The notes under the pieces were generated by a model, which worked only from the letters and a program-made list of their open reading frames with translations, searched no databases and had not been told where the DNA came from. The position numbers and the translations under genes are program-made. Shown here piece after piece: positions 34,629-44,233 of a stretch of DNA of 64,000 nucleotides. The stretch is taken from contig CALKPL010000001.1 in the NCBI GenBank assembly GCA_937991645.1, forward strand, positions 9,008-73,007, in the 5' to 3' direction. How positions within the stretch are numbered: position 1 is the stretch's first letter; each line of letters opens with the position of its first letter. This DNA comes from UMGS1783 sp900555065 (GTDB lineage Bacteria; Bacillota; Clostridia; Oscillospirales; UMGS1783).

Positions 34629-37600
34629 TTACCCTCCGATCCTTTCTTTTTTGTTGCCTTGTTTCCGAGAATTACACCTAAAACAATACCCATCGCAACC
34701 ATAGCGCCTACGGCAATGTATATCCAGATATAGTCGTTCTTGAACACGGTTTCGGTAATTACTTCAGCAGCGGGTTCCTCTGTCTGCGCCTGAATCTCGG
34801 GATATACTATCTCATAAGTAGTGTTTATATCCATGTACAGAACATCGTATTCCGCAATATTTGTAGCGGAAAGCTTAACGGCTCCATCTTTGCTGGTGAC
34901 ATTGCAGATAAGGCCATCATACATCTCAGCTGCATCCTCATCGTGTACTTCTTTGATGTAGAACTTAACATCTGCGCCGAAATACTCCTCAAATTCGCCG
35001 TTAAAGCTTATAAAGTCCTTAATGGAAACATCCTTATCCTTGTCGATGGTCCACTTAACCTGTGTCCCCTCCTCGTTGGCATATTCCCAAGTACCTCTGT
35101 ACGACAATGAACGGCCTCTTTTATCGAATATGCGACCGCCGCCACCGTCGAGGTACACAATCCCCATGTCTGCATTTTCATCAAACTCGGGTTTTTCGGT
35201 AAATGTTATAAGCAGAGTGCTGTCATCAGAGGATTCTACGCCGACAACTGCAAGCTCGCTCATGTCATAATCAAGGCTTATCCACTTGTAAGAACCATCG
35301 TAACCGTTCATCTTCTCGCCGTAGAGGTGGCGTGTGCCGCCGTCGGCGGTAATGTTATGTACAAGGTTATCCATACCATGAACAGTAATATTTTCATCGG
35401 AAAGTTCTTCTATACAGAATTTAACGGCAGCGCCCTTGAACATTTCAAGGCCGTTTTTATAGGTAACGACATCGGTAATGGTGTTTGCCAGATAGGTGTT
35501 GGAAGCGTTCATGGTCCAGATAACAGCGGTATGGCTGTCATCCGCCCATTCCCATGTGCCGGAGAACTGCAAGGGGCAACCATAGTTTTCCTTGCCGTCG
35601 GTCCACATAAGGGTATTATCGCCGGATACATACCTCAAGGCCATAAAGGGATTGCCGGTAATTTCAACCACGTCGTTGAACTGAACCAGTATCTGACGGC
35701 TGTTGATAGCGGTAGCAGAGTAGGTAAGGTAATCCTCGGCGTTGTAGTCCACCGCAATGTCATATAAGATCCCGTCGTAACCGGAGGCGTATGTAGCGAT
35801 AAGACGGCTGCGGTCATCTGCTGCGGAGCGGATATTGTCAATATGTCCGCTCTGGCCGAAGATTCCACCCTCGGGCAGTTCTTCTATATTGAACATATAG
35901 AAAAGATCTTCATTGTCCTTAAGCTGTTCAAGATCCTTCGCATAATTGAACAGGTCGGTAAGATTGGAGACTTTATAGGTGTTATCGCTGTTTATGGTCC
36001 AACGGATCTCGGTATGCTCAGCGTTGTTCCACTGCCAGGAGCCGCCCCACTGCATCGGTGTACCCTTTTCCCATTCACCGCCGTCCCAGTAAAGCATGCC
36101 GGTAGAGGCATCTATCATACGGATAGACATCCAGGGATTGCCGGTAAACACAACAGGCTCGGAAAATTTAACGACTATTTCAAGGTCGTTTACGGCAGTT
36201 GCGCTTTCAATATAAACCTTTTTAAAATTGGTTTTACCGTAAATATTGCAATATGCACCGTCAAACCAGCCGGGTCTGGTGGGAAGAGTAGCATCAAGAT
36301 AATTGCCGTCACTGTCAACTACGTTTTCTACAAGTCCATTTGCAACGTTGACTGAGCCGGTTTCTTCTATTGCGAGCATTACCTTGTACTGCCTGTAATC
36401 TGCAAGCTCGCCCTTATGCTCAATTATGTCCTGCACGTTCTCAACACCGAAGGCCTGGCCGCCATGAAGTACAAAGCGGAGCTTGCAGGGATCCTCTGTA
36501 TACTCAAAATAACCGCTCCACTGCAAGGGAGTGCTTGCGTTTGTTTCACCTGTCCAGGCAAGAAAACCGTCATCCCCGACGTATCTTATGGCGCAGAAAG
36601 GCGCATCTTTTATTGTAACTGGCTCGGAGAACGTCACAACAAGGGAAGAATCGGTTTCCACATCGGCCCTGAGCATTTCAACCCTGGTATTGTCATAACG
36701 GATGACTATTTCCTCAGCAATATAGCCGTCATAACCGCCGCCGGGATTATTTATATTGGAATAAAAACTTTTGCCGGTATCAAGGCCGGTAATGTTATTT
36801 ACTACGCCGTCACCCGCCTCAAAGCCTTCGGTCATAGGATCGGGATGTTCCTCAATTACAAAACCGAAAAGATACTGCTCTGCAAACTCTTCAAGGCCTT
36901 CACCCTCTAAAATATCGGTAATATTGCTTATGCCGTAGGTGTTGCCGCCATGCATGGTCCACAAAAGTCTGTTCTGCTGTCCATGATAGAATTCATAATA
37001 GCCACCCCACTGTAAAGGAGTGCCCGCGTCGTCAAATACAACTATACCGGTAGCGGGATCAACGAAACGGAACGCCATGAAGGGTTGGTTCTTTTCCTCG
37101 TTGCAAACAAGCTTAATATCCTCAGAGAAAGTAAGCACCAACTGAGTGGGACTTATCGCCTCTACGGTTTCCAATGTAATGCCAGTGTTATCAAACGCCC
37201 TGGTAATAGCAGAGTAGTTGCCGTTACCGTAGGAATTAAGATTTGTAGCTTCAAGCACTCTCTCGCCGTCAAGAGATGTGAAGTTATCTACATATTGGGG
37301 GAGATTGGAGCCGGTGTTCTGTTCTTCTATACAGAACATAAGCTCATAGTCCTCATACTTGCCGCCGTCGGCAACAAGTCCGGATATCCTGGAATAATTC
37401 TTCGTTCCGAGGGTATAATCAGCAGTCTTGAAAATCCAGACCGACGCATCCGTGGTAGGGCTCATTGTACCGCTCCACTGCAAGGGAGTACCGGCCTCGT
37501 CAGTGGTTATTTCGTCGCCATTCTGCCACATGAGCTGCTGGTTGGAGTTAACGATACGCAAAGCGCAGTAACCGGTGGAGGAACTAAACAGAGTATTGGT

Positions 37601-39640
37601 TACTTCCTCGGAGAAGGTTACTCTATAGCTGGTCTCGCCTATGGCCTCGACCGCTTCTACAGATATGCCGTCTACCGTCTTAATAGGAGCATAAACACCG
37701 TCCTGCGCGCCAACAAAGCTTGCCTGAAGTTTTCTCCCGTCCGCAGTTACAAAATCGTCTATCAGTGCGTTCCAGCCGATGTAACCGCCATGCTCATCGC
37801 CTATAAAGAACTGTATGCTTGCAACGCCGTCTAAGGTTGCCGCATAGTTAACAATATCGGAATACTTTTGTAAGACAGTGCCGCCCTGCATAAACAGCTG
37901 ACCTCTTAAAGTCTTACCGTTATAATAATCGTAGAATACAACGTTCCACTGCTGGGGAGTGCCGTTTATCCAGACAAGGTTTCCGTCTGCATCCAGCAGT
38001 CGTACAGCGGAATAATACTTGCCTGTCTGGTTAAAATTCTCGGAGAATTCAACCAGAACCTCTGTGTCATTATAAATACGAGCCTCTACTATTTCAAAGC
38101 CCTTAGTAAGGGGGACATAAATACCGTCGTATTGGTTTTCTACCACTCTTGTAGCCCTGAGAAAGCTGTTAGTCGCATCATAGCTCCAGCCGTTGAGGTT
38201 AAGATCCCAATAGCCCTCCATGAAACCGTTGCCGCCGGTACCTATTGTTTCTTCCATGCAGAAGGTAACTGCACAGCCTTCAAAAATGCCGCCTTCCTCA
38301 ACAAGTGTCTGAATACCACTGATAGTATCCACCCCAAAAGCAGTATCTGCAATGGTAGCTCTCATAACAGAAAAATCACTTCCGTTGGGATAATCCATAC
38401 TACAGGCCCACTGTGCGGGAGCGCCGCCGCTCCACTGAAGATTCTGGTCTGTAAGATTGTCAACGATTCTTATGGCAACATAAGTGCCACTACCGTTATT
38501 CGCAACGGGGCCGGAAAACTGCAGCGCTACAGATTTCTCACCGGAAATAATCGCGCTGTCCAAGGTAATCCCTGCCGGTTTCGTATAGGCCAGGCTATAA
38601 TAGACATAATCAGCCCAGGTGTCCTTCACAGTAGCAAGAACCGCTTTACCGCTTGTACTTTTTATTGCATCGCATACCATATCGCTGACCGTACCGGTTG
38701 GGTCGCGGAATGAAAAAGCGGCATACAGGCCCCTGTATGCTCCGTCTTCACCTACTTTGGCAAGAACTTCATCTATGGTGAGGTTATGTCCTTCATGCAG
38801 AGTAAATGTAAGCTTGGTGGCGTCGCCATCATAAGTCTTCAGATCACCACTCCACTGCAAGGGAGTGCCTACTTCAGCGGTGGATATTGTTCCGTTATTC
38901 TCCCACATAAGGAGCTGTTCTTCCATATTGTTAACAAACCTTATGCTGGAAAATGTATTGGTGAGATCGCCTAAAGCAACCGCTTCACTGAACTGCAATG
39001 TAAGAGAATAGGGATCTTCCGCAACCTTCTCAACAGATACGAGAGAAGGATAGGCTTCGCCGCCGGGAATAACAACATTAGCGCTGTCATAGCTTTCAAA
39101 ATTGTTATTCCCTTTCAGCTTTATTGAAGAATCATTCTCGTTAAAGTATGATTCCACAAACCCATTATTAGCGGTAACGCCGCTGCCCTTTTCTTCAAGG
39201 CTCATACAAACCTTATATCCGGCATAGTCCGCACCGGGCTGAACCAATGCAAGAATTTCGGATATTGTATCACAGCCAAGAGTAGCTCCGGTCAGGGTAG
39301 CGGACATCGGATTGTTGGGATATCCAGATGGGTAATCCATGGTCACTGCCCACTGTAATACTTCTCCATTGGACGCAGTAACGTATTTATAATTCTCATC
39401 GACTATTCGAATGGAAGACCAGGTCTGTATATCACTGGTCCAGGTATTACCAACAGGATCTGAGAAGTACAACAGCAGAGTTTCATCATCCTGTACTTCT
39501 ACTCTGTCAAGAGTAAACTCGTCTGCCGCTTCTGCCGTGGTCACTAAGCTTATGCCGTCAAACACGTTCGGCAGGGCCGGGAGCCCCAGTATCATACAAA
39601 AGCAAAGCGCCAGAGCAAGAAAACTCTTTGTCTTTTTCAT
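34625..39640 (-). CDS. Giant ten-repeat surface protein, membrane-anchored
   Basis: 1671 aa. Signal peptide (1-39, ending TTAEAA), about ten repeats of 145-167 aa filling residues 40-1630, a linker, one TM helix (about 1637-1660, YIWIYIAVGAMVAMGIVLGV) and a basic tail KATKKKGSEGK. Each repeat runs: a start like 'L..VEA...T.LLVTFSEPV'; 'F.AIR.VD..G.LLW'; 'GTPLQWSG'; 'L.FTLHGG..YGV..I.DI'; 'GELEDYKVMFCIEE'; 'NG.V.N.T..DG..L.AT'; and 'YDG.Y..I'. The 'VTFSEPV' strand recalls SbsA/Big-type Ig modules, but the rest matches no family I know. ATG follows GGAGGGAG. First gene of the cassette, divergent from the AraC gene. Likely an extended adhesive or glycan-binding rod; that is inference. Confidence 0.85.
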   Translation of the reverse strand: MKKTKSFLALALCFCMILGLPALPNVFDGISLVTTAEAADEFTLDRVEVQDDETLLLYFSDPVGNTWTSDIQTWSSIRIVDENYKYVTASNGEVLQWAVTMDYPSGYPNNPMSATLTGATLGCDTISEILALVQPGADYAGYKVCMSLEEKGSGVTANNGFVESYFNENDSSIKLKGNNNFESYDSANVVIPGGEAYPSLVSVEKVAEDPYSLTLQFSEAVALGDLTNTFSSIRFVNNMEEQLLMWENNGTISTAEVGTPLQWSGDLKTYDGDATKLTFTLHEGHNLTIDEVLAKVGEDGAYRGLYAAFSFRDPTGTVSDMVCDAIKSTSGKAVLATVKDTWADYVYYSLAYTKPAGITLDSAIISGEKSVALQFSGPVANNGSGTYVAIRIVDNLTDQNLQWSGGAPAQWACSMDYPNGSDFSVMRATIADTAFGVDTISGIQTLVEEGGIFEGCAVTFCMEETIGTGGNGFMEGYWDLNLNGWSYDATNSFLRATRVVENQYDGIYVPLTKGFEIVEARIYNDTEVLVEFSENFNQTGKYYSAVRLLDADGNLVWINGTPQQWNVVFYDYYNGKTLRGQLFMQGGTVLQKYSDIVNYAATLDGVASIQFFIGDEHGGYIGWNALIDDFVTADGRKLQASFVGAQDGVYAPIKTVDGISVEAVEAIGETSYRVTFSEEVTNTLFSSSTGYCALRIVNSNQQLMWQNGDEITTDEAGTPLQWSGTMSPTTDASVWIFKTADYTLGTKNYSRISGLVADGGKYEDYELMFCIEEQNTGSNLPQYVDNFTSLDGERVLEATNLNSYGNGNYSAITRAFDNTGITLETVEAISPTQLVLTFSEDIKLVCNEEKNQPFMAFRFVDPATGIVVFDDAGTPLQWGGYYEFYHGQQNRLLWTMHGGNTYGISNITDILEGEGLEEFAEQYLFGFVIEEHPDPMTEGFEAGDGVVNNITGLDTGKSFYSNINNPGGGYDGYIAEEIVIRYDNTRVEMLRADVETDSSLVVTFSEPVTIKDAPFCAIRYVGDDGFLAWTGETNASTPLQWSGYFEYTEDPCKLRFVLHGGQAFGVENVQDIIEHKGELADYRQYKVMLAIEETGSVNVANGLVENVVDSDGNYLDATLPTRPGWFDGAYCNIYGKTNFKKVYIESATAVNDLEIVVKFSEPVVFTGNPWMSIRMIDASTGMLYWDGGEWEKGTPMQWGGSWQWNNAEHTEIRWTINSDNTYKVSNLTDLFNYAKDLEQLKDNEDLFYMFNIEELPEGGIFGQSGHIDNIRSAADDRSRLIATYASGYDGILYDIAVDYNAEDYLTYSATAINSRQILVQFNDVVEITGNPFMALRYVSGDNTLMWTDGKENYGCPLQFSGTWEWADDSHTAVIWTMNASNTYLANTITDVVTYKNGLEMFKGAAVKFCIEELSDENITVHGMDNLVHNITADGGTRHLYGEKMNGYDGSYKWISLDYDMSELAVVGVESSDDSTLLITFTEKPEFDENADMGIVYLDGGGGRIFDKRGRSLSYRGTWEYANEEGTQVKWTIDKDKDVSIKDFISFNGEFEEYFGADVKFYIKEVHDEDAAEMYDGLICNVTSKDGAVKLSATNIAEYDVLYMDINTTYEIVYPEIQAQTEEPAAEVITETVFKNDYIWIYIAVGAMVAMGIVLGVILGNKATKKKGSEGK

Positions 39641-39675
39641 AAATTTCTCCCTCCATTATAAAAAACATACGCCAA

Positions 39676-39695
39676 AAGCGCTGACCGGAAGCGCT
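39676..39695. promoter_or_regulatory. Direct repeat AAGCGCT upstream of the surface operon
   Basis: AAGCGCT occurs at 39676-39682 and 39689-39695, 13 bp apart, between the operon start and the AraC gene. The second copy sits in GGAAGCGCTATC, weakly like a CcpA cre site. It could be an AraC-type half-site pair or a cre; weak evidence. Confidence 0.35.
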
Positions 39696-39820
39696 ATCGG
39701 TTTAATAATAAAATATTTTTCACATCAATTCAATTACACAAAAGCGATAATTAATTAAGAAATTGTGCAAAGCCTGTTGAATCAGAGAACAACTTGGTTT
39801 ACAATGGTTTTGGTGATAAA

Positions 39821-40612
39821 ATGAATATATGTAATATAGGATACAACAGTATTCTATGCGAAAAAAATGGAAAAATTTTGCTGGAAAACAGGGCGTATGA
39901 TTCGGTATATATAATTAAATCCATTTGTAGAATAAAGCTTGCAGAAAAAGAATACAAGGTTTTCCCCGACTGCCTTATACTTGTAAACAAAGGAAGCGCT
40001 ATGGAGGTTACAGCCCTTGATAGCCCTGTATTTGCAAATTATTTTTGTTACAGGGAAAAGGTCGCAGATATTCCGGAATATACAGAAGATATGCGCTGCA
40101 ATGAGCTTTCCGCCATTGTAAAAACAATGAAGAGCGAGGAAATGAAGCAGCAAGCCTGTTACCGCGACATACTGGGGCATTACGGGCAAATATTTTTTCT
40201 TGTGGCAAAAAGGGCTATTGCCGAAAAGGAAACTATGCAGAAAATACATCCGTTTTACAAGCTGAGAGAAGATATATATAACCAGCCATATAAAAAATGG
40301 AATATAGAGGAAATCATATCTGCATCCGGACTCAGCCGCAGACAATTTTACTACAGCTACAAAGCGGTATTCAACACGTCAATAAAGCAAGATATTATTG
40401 CCAGCCGAATGGACTACGCAAAATATCTGCTTACCAATACGGATATGCGGATAAGCCAGATTGCAGAGAACTGTTGTTACAACAGCGACCAACACTTTGT
40501 ACAAAGCTTTTTAAAACGATATGGAGTGACGCCCACAGACTTTCGCTTTGTATTCCTTAGATTTCATGTTGACCGCAAGCAGAAACAGTCTGAAAATCAC
40601 AAGTCGCCATAA
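39821..40612 (+). CDS. AraC family transcriptional regulator
   Basis: 263 aa. Small N-terminal ligand/cupin-like domain (about 1-150) and two C-terminal HTHs: WNIEEIISASGLSRRQFYYS and MRISQIAENCCYNSDQHFVQ, closed by FLKRYGVTPTDFR. Divergently transcribed from the surface operon and equally AT-rich, so the likely activator of that operon in response to a sugar or other extracellular cue. Start ATG 39821 has a weak ribosome site; an ATG 27 nt earlier is an alternative. Confidence 0.88.
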   Translation: MNICNIGYNSILCEKNGKILLENRAYDSVYIIKSICRIKLAEKEYKVFPDCLILVNKGSAMEVTALDSPVFANYFCYREKVADIPEYTEDMRCNELSAIVKTMKSEEMKQQACYRDILGHYGQIFFLVAKRAIAEKETMQKIHPFYKLREDIYNQPYKKWNIEEIISASGLSRRQFYYSYKAVFNTSIKQDIIASRMDYAKYLLTNTDMRISQIAENCCYNSDQHFVQSFLKRYGVTPTDFRFVFLRFHVDRKQKQSENHKSP

Positions 40613-40782
40613 TCAATACAGGCAGTTACCATTTCAGGGGATTTTTCAATCTCATTTCCCTTTCCAGAATGCATCACAGCAAGAATATTTTCTTTCATTA
40701 AGCAGAACTGCTGGTGCGAATGGGATGAAAAGAGGCGCTGCCTCCCTTAATTTCAAAAATTTATATTAAACAGCACTTTTAT

Positions 40783-41349
40783 TTACGGATTGAGAACGGC
40801 GGCGTACTTCTTGCGGCCCTCCGCGAACAGGTCGCCGCCCGTGGGATCGAGCCCGACGATGAGCGGAAAGTCTTCCACATACAGGCGCTTGACCGATTCG
40901 CAACCCAGGTGCTCGAACGCGATGACTTCGCAGGACTTGATTCTGGCGGCGGCGAGCACGCCCGCGCCGCCGATGGCGCACAGATAGACGCCGCCGTTGC
41001 GCACGACGGCGTCCTTCACCGCCTGCGCGCGTTCGCCCTTGCCGATCATGCCGCACAAGCCGAGATCGAGCAGGCGCGGCGCGTATGGATCCATCCGGCC
41101 CGAAGTGGTCGGCCCGCACGAGCCAATAATTCCGCCCGGGGGCGTCTGCGTCGGCCCGGCGTAGTAAATGACTGCGTCGCGCAGTGAAAACGGCAGCAGT
41201 TCGCCGGCGTCCAGCAGCCGGAACAGCTCCTTGTGCGCCGCGTCGCGCGCCGTATAGACCGTGCCCGTAAGCAAGACACGGTCCCCTGCGCGCAGGCTGG
41301 GCGCGCTGGCGCGCAGGTTCTCAACCTGGATCCGGTGTTCCTGTTCCAC
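40783..41349 (-). CDS. Fe-S class I fumarate hydratase, beta (C-terminal) subunit
   Basis: 188-aa C-terminal-domain subunit of two-component class I fumarases / L(+)-tartrate dehydratases: DAVIYYAGPTQTPPGG, then IGSCGPTTSGRMDPYAPRLL, GMIGKGERA and YLCAIGGAG. The beta subunit binds the substrate; the 4Fe-4S cluster is on the alpha subunit, which is not in this window. GTG start after GGGGGA. It follows the DivIVA-like gene behind a terminator and lies at the right edge of the AT-rich cassette. Confidence 0.9.
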   Translation of the reverse strand: MEQEHRIQVENLRASAPSLRAGDRVLLTGTVYTARDAAHKELFRLLDAGELLPFSLRDAVIYYAGPTQTPPGGIIGSCGPTTSGRMDPYAPRLLDLGLCGMIGKGERAQAVKDAVVRNGGVYLCAIGGAGVLAAARIKSCEVIAFEHLGCESVKRLYVEDFPLIVGLDPTGGDLFAEGRKKYAAVLNP

Positions 41350-41368
41350 ACATATTCCCCCTGAAAAA

Positions 41369-41411
41369 CCGGCTGCGAAACGGGGTATTCCCTCCCCCCC
41401 TTCGCAGCCGG
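41369..41411 (-). terminator. Terminator of the DivIVA-like gene
   Basis: CCGGCTGCGAA (41369-41379) pairs with TTCGCAGCCGG (41401-41411); on the minus strand TTTTTC follows. Confidence 0.75.
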
Positions 41412-41427
41412 CGGATTCGTCACTTTG

Positions 41428-43032
41428 TTACAGCGGCCAGTCCGGCTCGGCGGGCTTTTCCGCGTCCGCCCCGTTTTCGCCGAGCATGCTTATGAGGTGA
41501 TTGTCCGTGATGCTCAGCGTGTCGCTGATGTTCTTGAACAGGGTGTTGACGCTGCCAGTCGCGCTCTCGTAATTGGCCTGGATTTCCCGGACCTCGTCCT
41601 GCATGGCGCGAATGCGGCGCTGCATCTCCGTCAGGCTCGCGACGCCGTCCGCCATGATCTGGCGGCTGGACTGCTCCGCCTCATAAATCAGCTCCGCGGC
41701 CTTGCGGCGCGCGTCCGACACAAGGCGGGACACGTTGTTCTTTATATCGTCATACAGCCGGCTCTTATCGTACAGAATGCGTAGTTCTTCCGTGCCGGGC
41801 ACGTTTTCATTTTTCTTGAGCTGATCGTTGAGCGACTGCAGACGGTTGTTTTCCGCCTCCAGCATGACGGCTTTGTCCTGCGCTTCGCGCAGTTTCGTCT
41901 CCAGCTCCAGCCTGTCCGTCTCCTTCTCCGCCGCCTGCTCCGACTCGCTCTGCATGATTGCGATCCGGTTGCTCAGCAGCTTGTTCTGGCTGAACAGGTT
42001 CTCAGCCTTCTGCTCGGCCTGGGCCAGTTCCGCTTCAAGCTGCGCGTGCTGCGCCTGTTCCTTTGCCAGCAGCGCTTCGGCTTTGGCCTGTTCAGCCTGG
42101 GCCTTGGAAGTCTCGGTCTGGGCCTGCTCCACCTGCAGCGCGGTCTGCGCGCGCAGGGACTCGAGCTGGCGTTCCAGCTCCGCACTGTTATCCGGCGCGG
42201 CCTGCGCGTCCGCCAGGCGTTTTGTGAGCGCGTCCGCAGAGGCGTTTGCCTCCGCGACCTGGGCCTCCAGCCCGTCGATACGGTTCTTGGCCTCGATCAG
42301 CGCCGCCTGGGCCTTCTGGAGTTTCTGGTCCGTGTCGGCCTTGAGCGCGTCATACTCTTCCTGGATCATGCGCACCTGCTGTTCCGATTCCACCTTGACC
42401 GAATCGAGCGCGGCTTTGGGGAGCCCGCCCTCTTCCGCCGCCGCGGCCATGCGATCGCGCAGCGACTGCAACTGCTGCTCCAGCGCGGTCTCCCTGTCGG
42501 TAGCGGCGCGCAGTTCGTCGCGCATCCGCAGCAGGGCGTTGGCCATCTGCTCCTGCTTGGAGAGATCGGCCGCGGGCGACTGCGCCTTCAGCTCGGCATA
42601 CGCCGATTGCAATGATTTGTGGTCCGCCTCCAGCGCACGGTATTTCTCAGCGAGCACGGCATCGCCGTCCCCGCGCTCAATGACTGCGTTGAACCGGCGC
42701 TCCGACTCCTCCAGCGCCTCCGACTGCTCCGCAAGCTGGCGCTTCAGATCCGCGACCTCCTGATCCGAGTGGCCGCCGGCCTGCGCTTCGTCCTGCAGAC
42801 GGCGCAGCTCCTCCTGCAGGCGGCTGACTTCCTGCGCGTTGCTGGTCGCCGCGGACTTGAGCGAGTTGTTCTCCTGCGTCAGCCGCTTAATCGTCTCCGC
42901 CATCGCCTTGGACTGCCGGTCGAACCAGTCCTGGTTCTCCGCTGCAGCGCGGTTGATTCCATCTATGTACTCAATGACGTCTTCTTTATTAAATCCACCG
43001 ATTGCCGAACGAAATAATTGCTCTTCCGCCAC
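41428..43032 (-). CDS. DivIVA-like long coiled-coil protein
   Basis: About 534 aa. The N-terminal LFRSAIGGFNKEDVIEYIDG matches the DivIVA/GpsB membrane-curvature domain. It is followed by about 450 residues of continuous Ala/Gln/Glu/Leu-rich coiled coil and a C-terminal amphipathic section resembling the DivIVA tail. Bacterial relatives mark poles or septa. Start: GTG at 43032, 10 nt after AGGAG; the upstream GTG at 43041 abuts the ribosome site. Monocistronic. Confidence 0.75.
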   Translation of the reverse strand: MAEEQLFRSAIGGFNKEDVIEYIDGINRAAAENQDWFDRQSKAMAETIKRLTQENNSLKSAATSNAQEVSRLQEELRRLQDEAQAGGHSDQEVADLKRQLAEQSEALEESERRFNAVIERGDGDAVLAEKYRALEADHKSLQSAYAELKAQSPAADLSKQEQMANALLRMRDELRAATDRETALEQQLQSLRDRMAAAAEEGGLPKAALDSVKVESEQQVRMIQEEYDALKADTDQKLQKAQAALIEAKNRIDGLEAQVAEANASADALTKRLADAQAAPDNSAELERQLESLRAQTALQVEQAQTETSKAQAEQAKAEALLAKEQAQHAQLEAELAQAEQKAENLFSQNKLLSNRIAIMQSESEQAAEKETDRLELETKLREAQDKAVMLEAENNRLQSLNDQLKKNENVPGTEELRILYDKSRLYDDIKNNVSRLVSDARRKAAELIYEAEQSSRQIMADGVASLTEMQRRIRAMQDEVREIQANYESATGSVNTLFKNISDTLSITDNHLISMLGENGADAEKPAEPDWPL

Positions 43033-43211
43033 TCGTGCCACGCTCCTATATCGTAAAATTCAATACAGCAAGAATTAAGCTCCCACTTTTAATACAGGAT
43101 ACCATAAATAGGCACAAAAAACAATAGTTTGTTGAAAATTGCCGTAAACTTGTCATCCGTATCGAAAACGCGGGCGTTCAGGGCGGTTTTTTTGACCCGA
43201 AACCTAAAACG

Positions 43212-43240
43212 GCCCTTCCGCTGCAGCGCAGCGAAAGGGC
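43212..43240 (-). terminator. Terminator of the E2-like gene
   Basis: 13-bp stem GCCCTTTCGCTGC / GCAGCGGAAGGGC (minus strand, with one G·U) followed by CGTTTTAGG. Confidence 0.6.
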
Positions 43241-43286
43241 GGAATATCTGTAAAACCGGCGGGCGCCGGCATTGCATGGCGGGCGG

Positions 43287-44135
43287 TCACTGCTTGGGCG
43301 GCGCGGGACGCTCTTCCAGCATGGCCGGATGATGGATGTACTTTTTCATAAGCTTGGTCGAACGCGCGTAATACAGACCGTCGCAGATGCGCTCGTCGGT
43401 CACAATGCCGAGCTGCAGAATTTTTTTGATTTCCACACGCTCTTTGCCCACTACGACCGCTTTGTACTTCTCCTTGCCCAGCGATATGAACTGGCTTGTC
43501 GTACCAAAGTTGTAAATATGGTGGAAAATCGTGTCTATCCCGAGAGATTTCAGGTTGGTGATGAAAAACGACGAGTGGAAGGGGCTTGCCTCGACGACGG
43601 CTCTGGGCATGAGGTTATGCCTGTCCAGAAGGCTGAGGAATTTCACAATGAACCAGATAATGCAATATGGTACGGACGTGACGATCTTCGCGAGTTTGTC
43701 GGTGGCGTTCTGGTTGCCCTCCTGCACGGTCTCGTCAATGGCAGCGGCGATTTTGTCCGCAATCTCCGCAAGAGTTTCATCGCCCCTGAAATGCAGCTTA
43801 ATCGTCGTTTCCTCGGATGTGCCGCGCAGGGAGCGGTGTACTACAAAAGACACCACGATGCTGTTGCGCTGGTATGTCTTGCCGCCGATGACGAAGCGGT
43901 TGAGCTGCGGACGCTGGTACATCGTGCGTACCATGGAGGCGATGAGAATCTGCATATATGTGCGCGTCACACCGGCCGCCGCCTGCGCCCGGATATACTC
44001 GTCCATCGGCCTGCAGTCGACTTCCTCAAACATCATATTGGTCGCGTCGTTCCTGTGGTACATAATATAAGGCACGATTTTGGAAAACGGGTCCAGGTTC
44101 TTCAAAAGGTTACCGTCAGGACGTTTTGAAAACAT
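43287..44135 (-). CDS. 2-oxoacid dehydrogenase E2-like acyltransferase homologue
   Basis: 282-aa protein with the CAT/E2 acyltransferase fold: MQILIASMVRTMYQRPQLNR, then FVIGGKTYQRNSIVVSFVV and SLGIDTIFHHIYNFGTTSQF. The final motif reads IVTDERICDGLYYAR. Real E2 enzymes have H-x-x-x-D-G (DHRVVDG); here the His is Glu. No lipoyl or E1-binding domain is present. So it is probably not a dehydrogenase subunit, and its activity is uncertain. ATG 44135 after AAAGGAGGG. Stands alone. Confidence 0.65.
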   Translation of the reverse strand: MFSKRPDGNLLKNLDPFSKIVPYIMYHRNDATNMMFEEVDCRPMDEYIRAQAAAGVTRTYMQILIASMVRTMYQRPQLNRFVIGGKTYQRNSIVVSFVVHRSLRGTSEETTIKLHFRGDETLAEIADKIAAAIDETVQEGNQNATDKLAKIVTSVPYCIIWFIVKFLSLLDRHNLMPRAVVEASPFHSSFFITNLKSLGIDTIFHHIYNFGTTSQFISLGKEKYKAVVVGKERVEIKKILQLGIVTDERICDGLYYARSTKLMKKYIHHPAMLEERPAPPKQ

Positions 44136-44233
44136 ACGGTTCCCTCCTTTCCTTTTTATTGGATATGACAATTTACGATACCACAATACCTCGCGAATTG
44201 CAATATTTTATCAATGAAAAATCATAAAAAAAT

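Noticed and set aside
39689..39700. CcpA cre site
   Set aside because: The GGAAGCGCTATC core has several mismatches to the consensus; kept only as a weak direct-repeat note.
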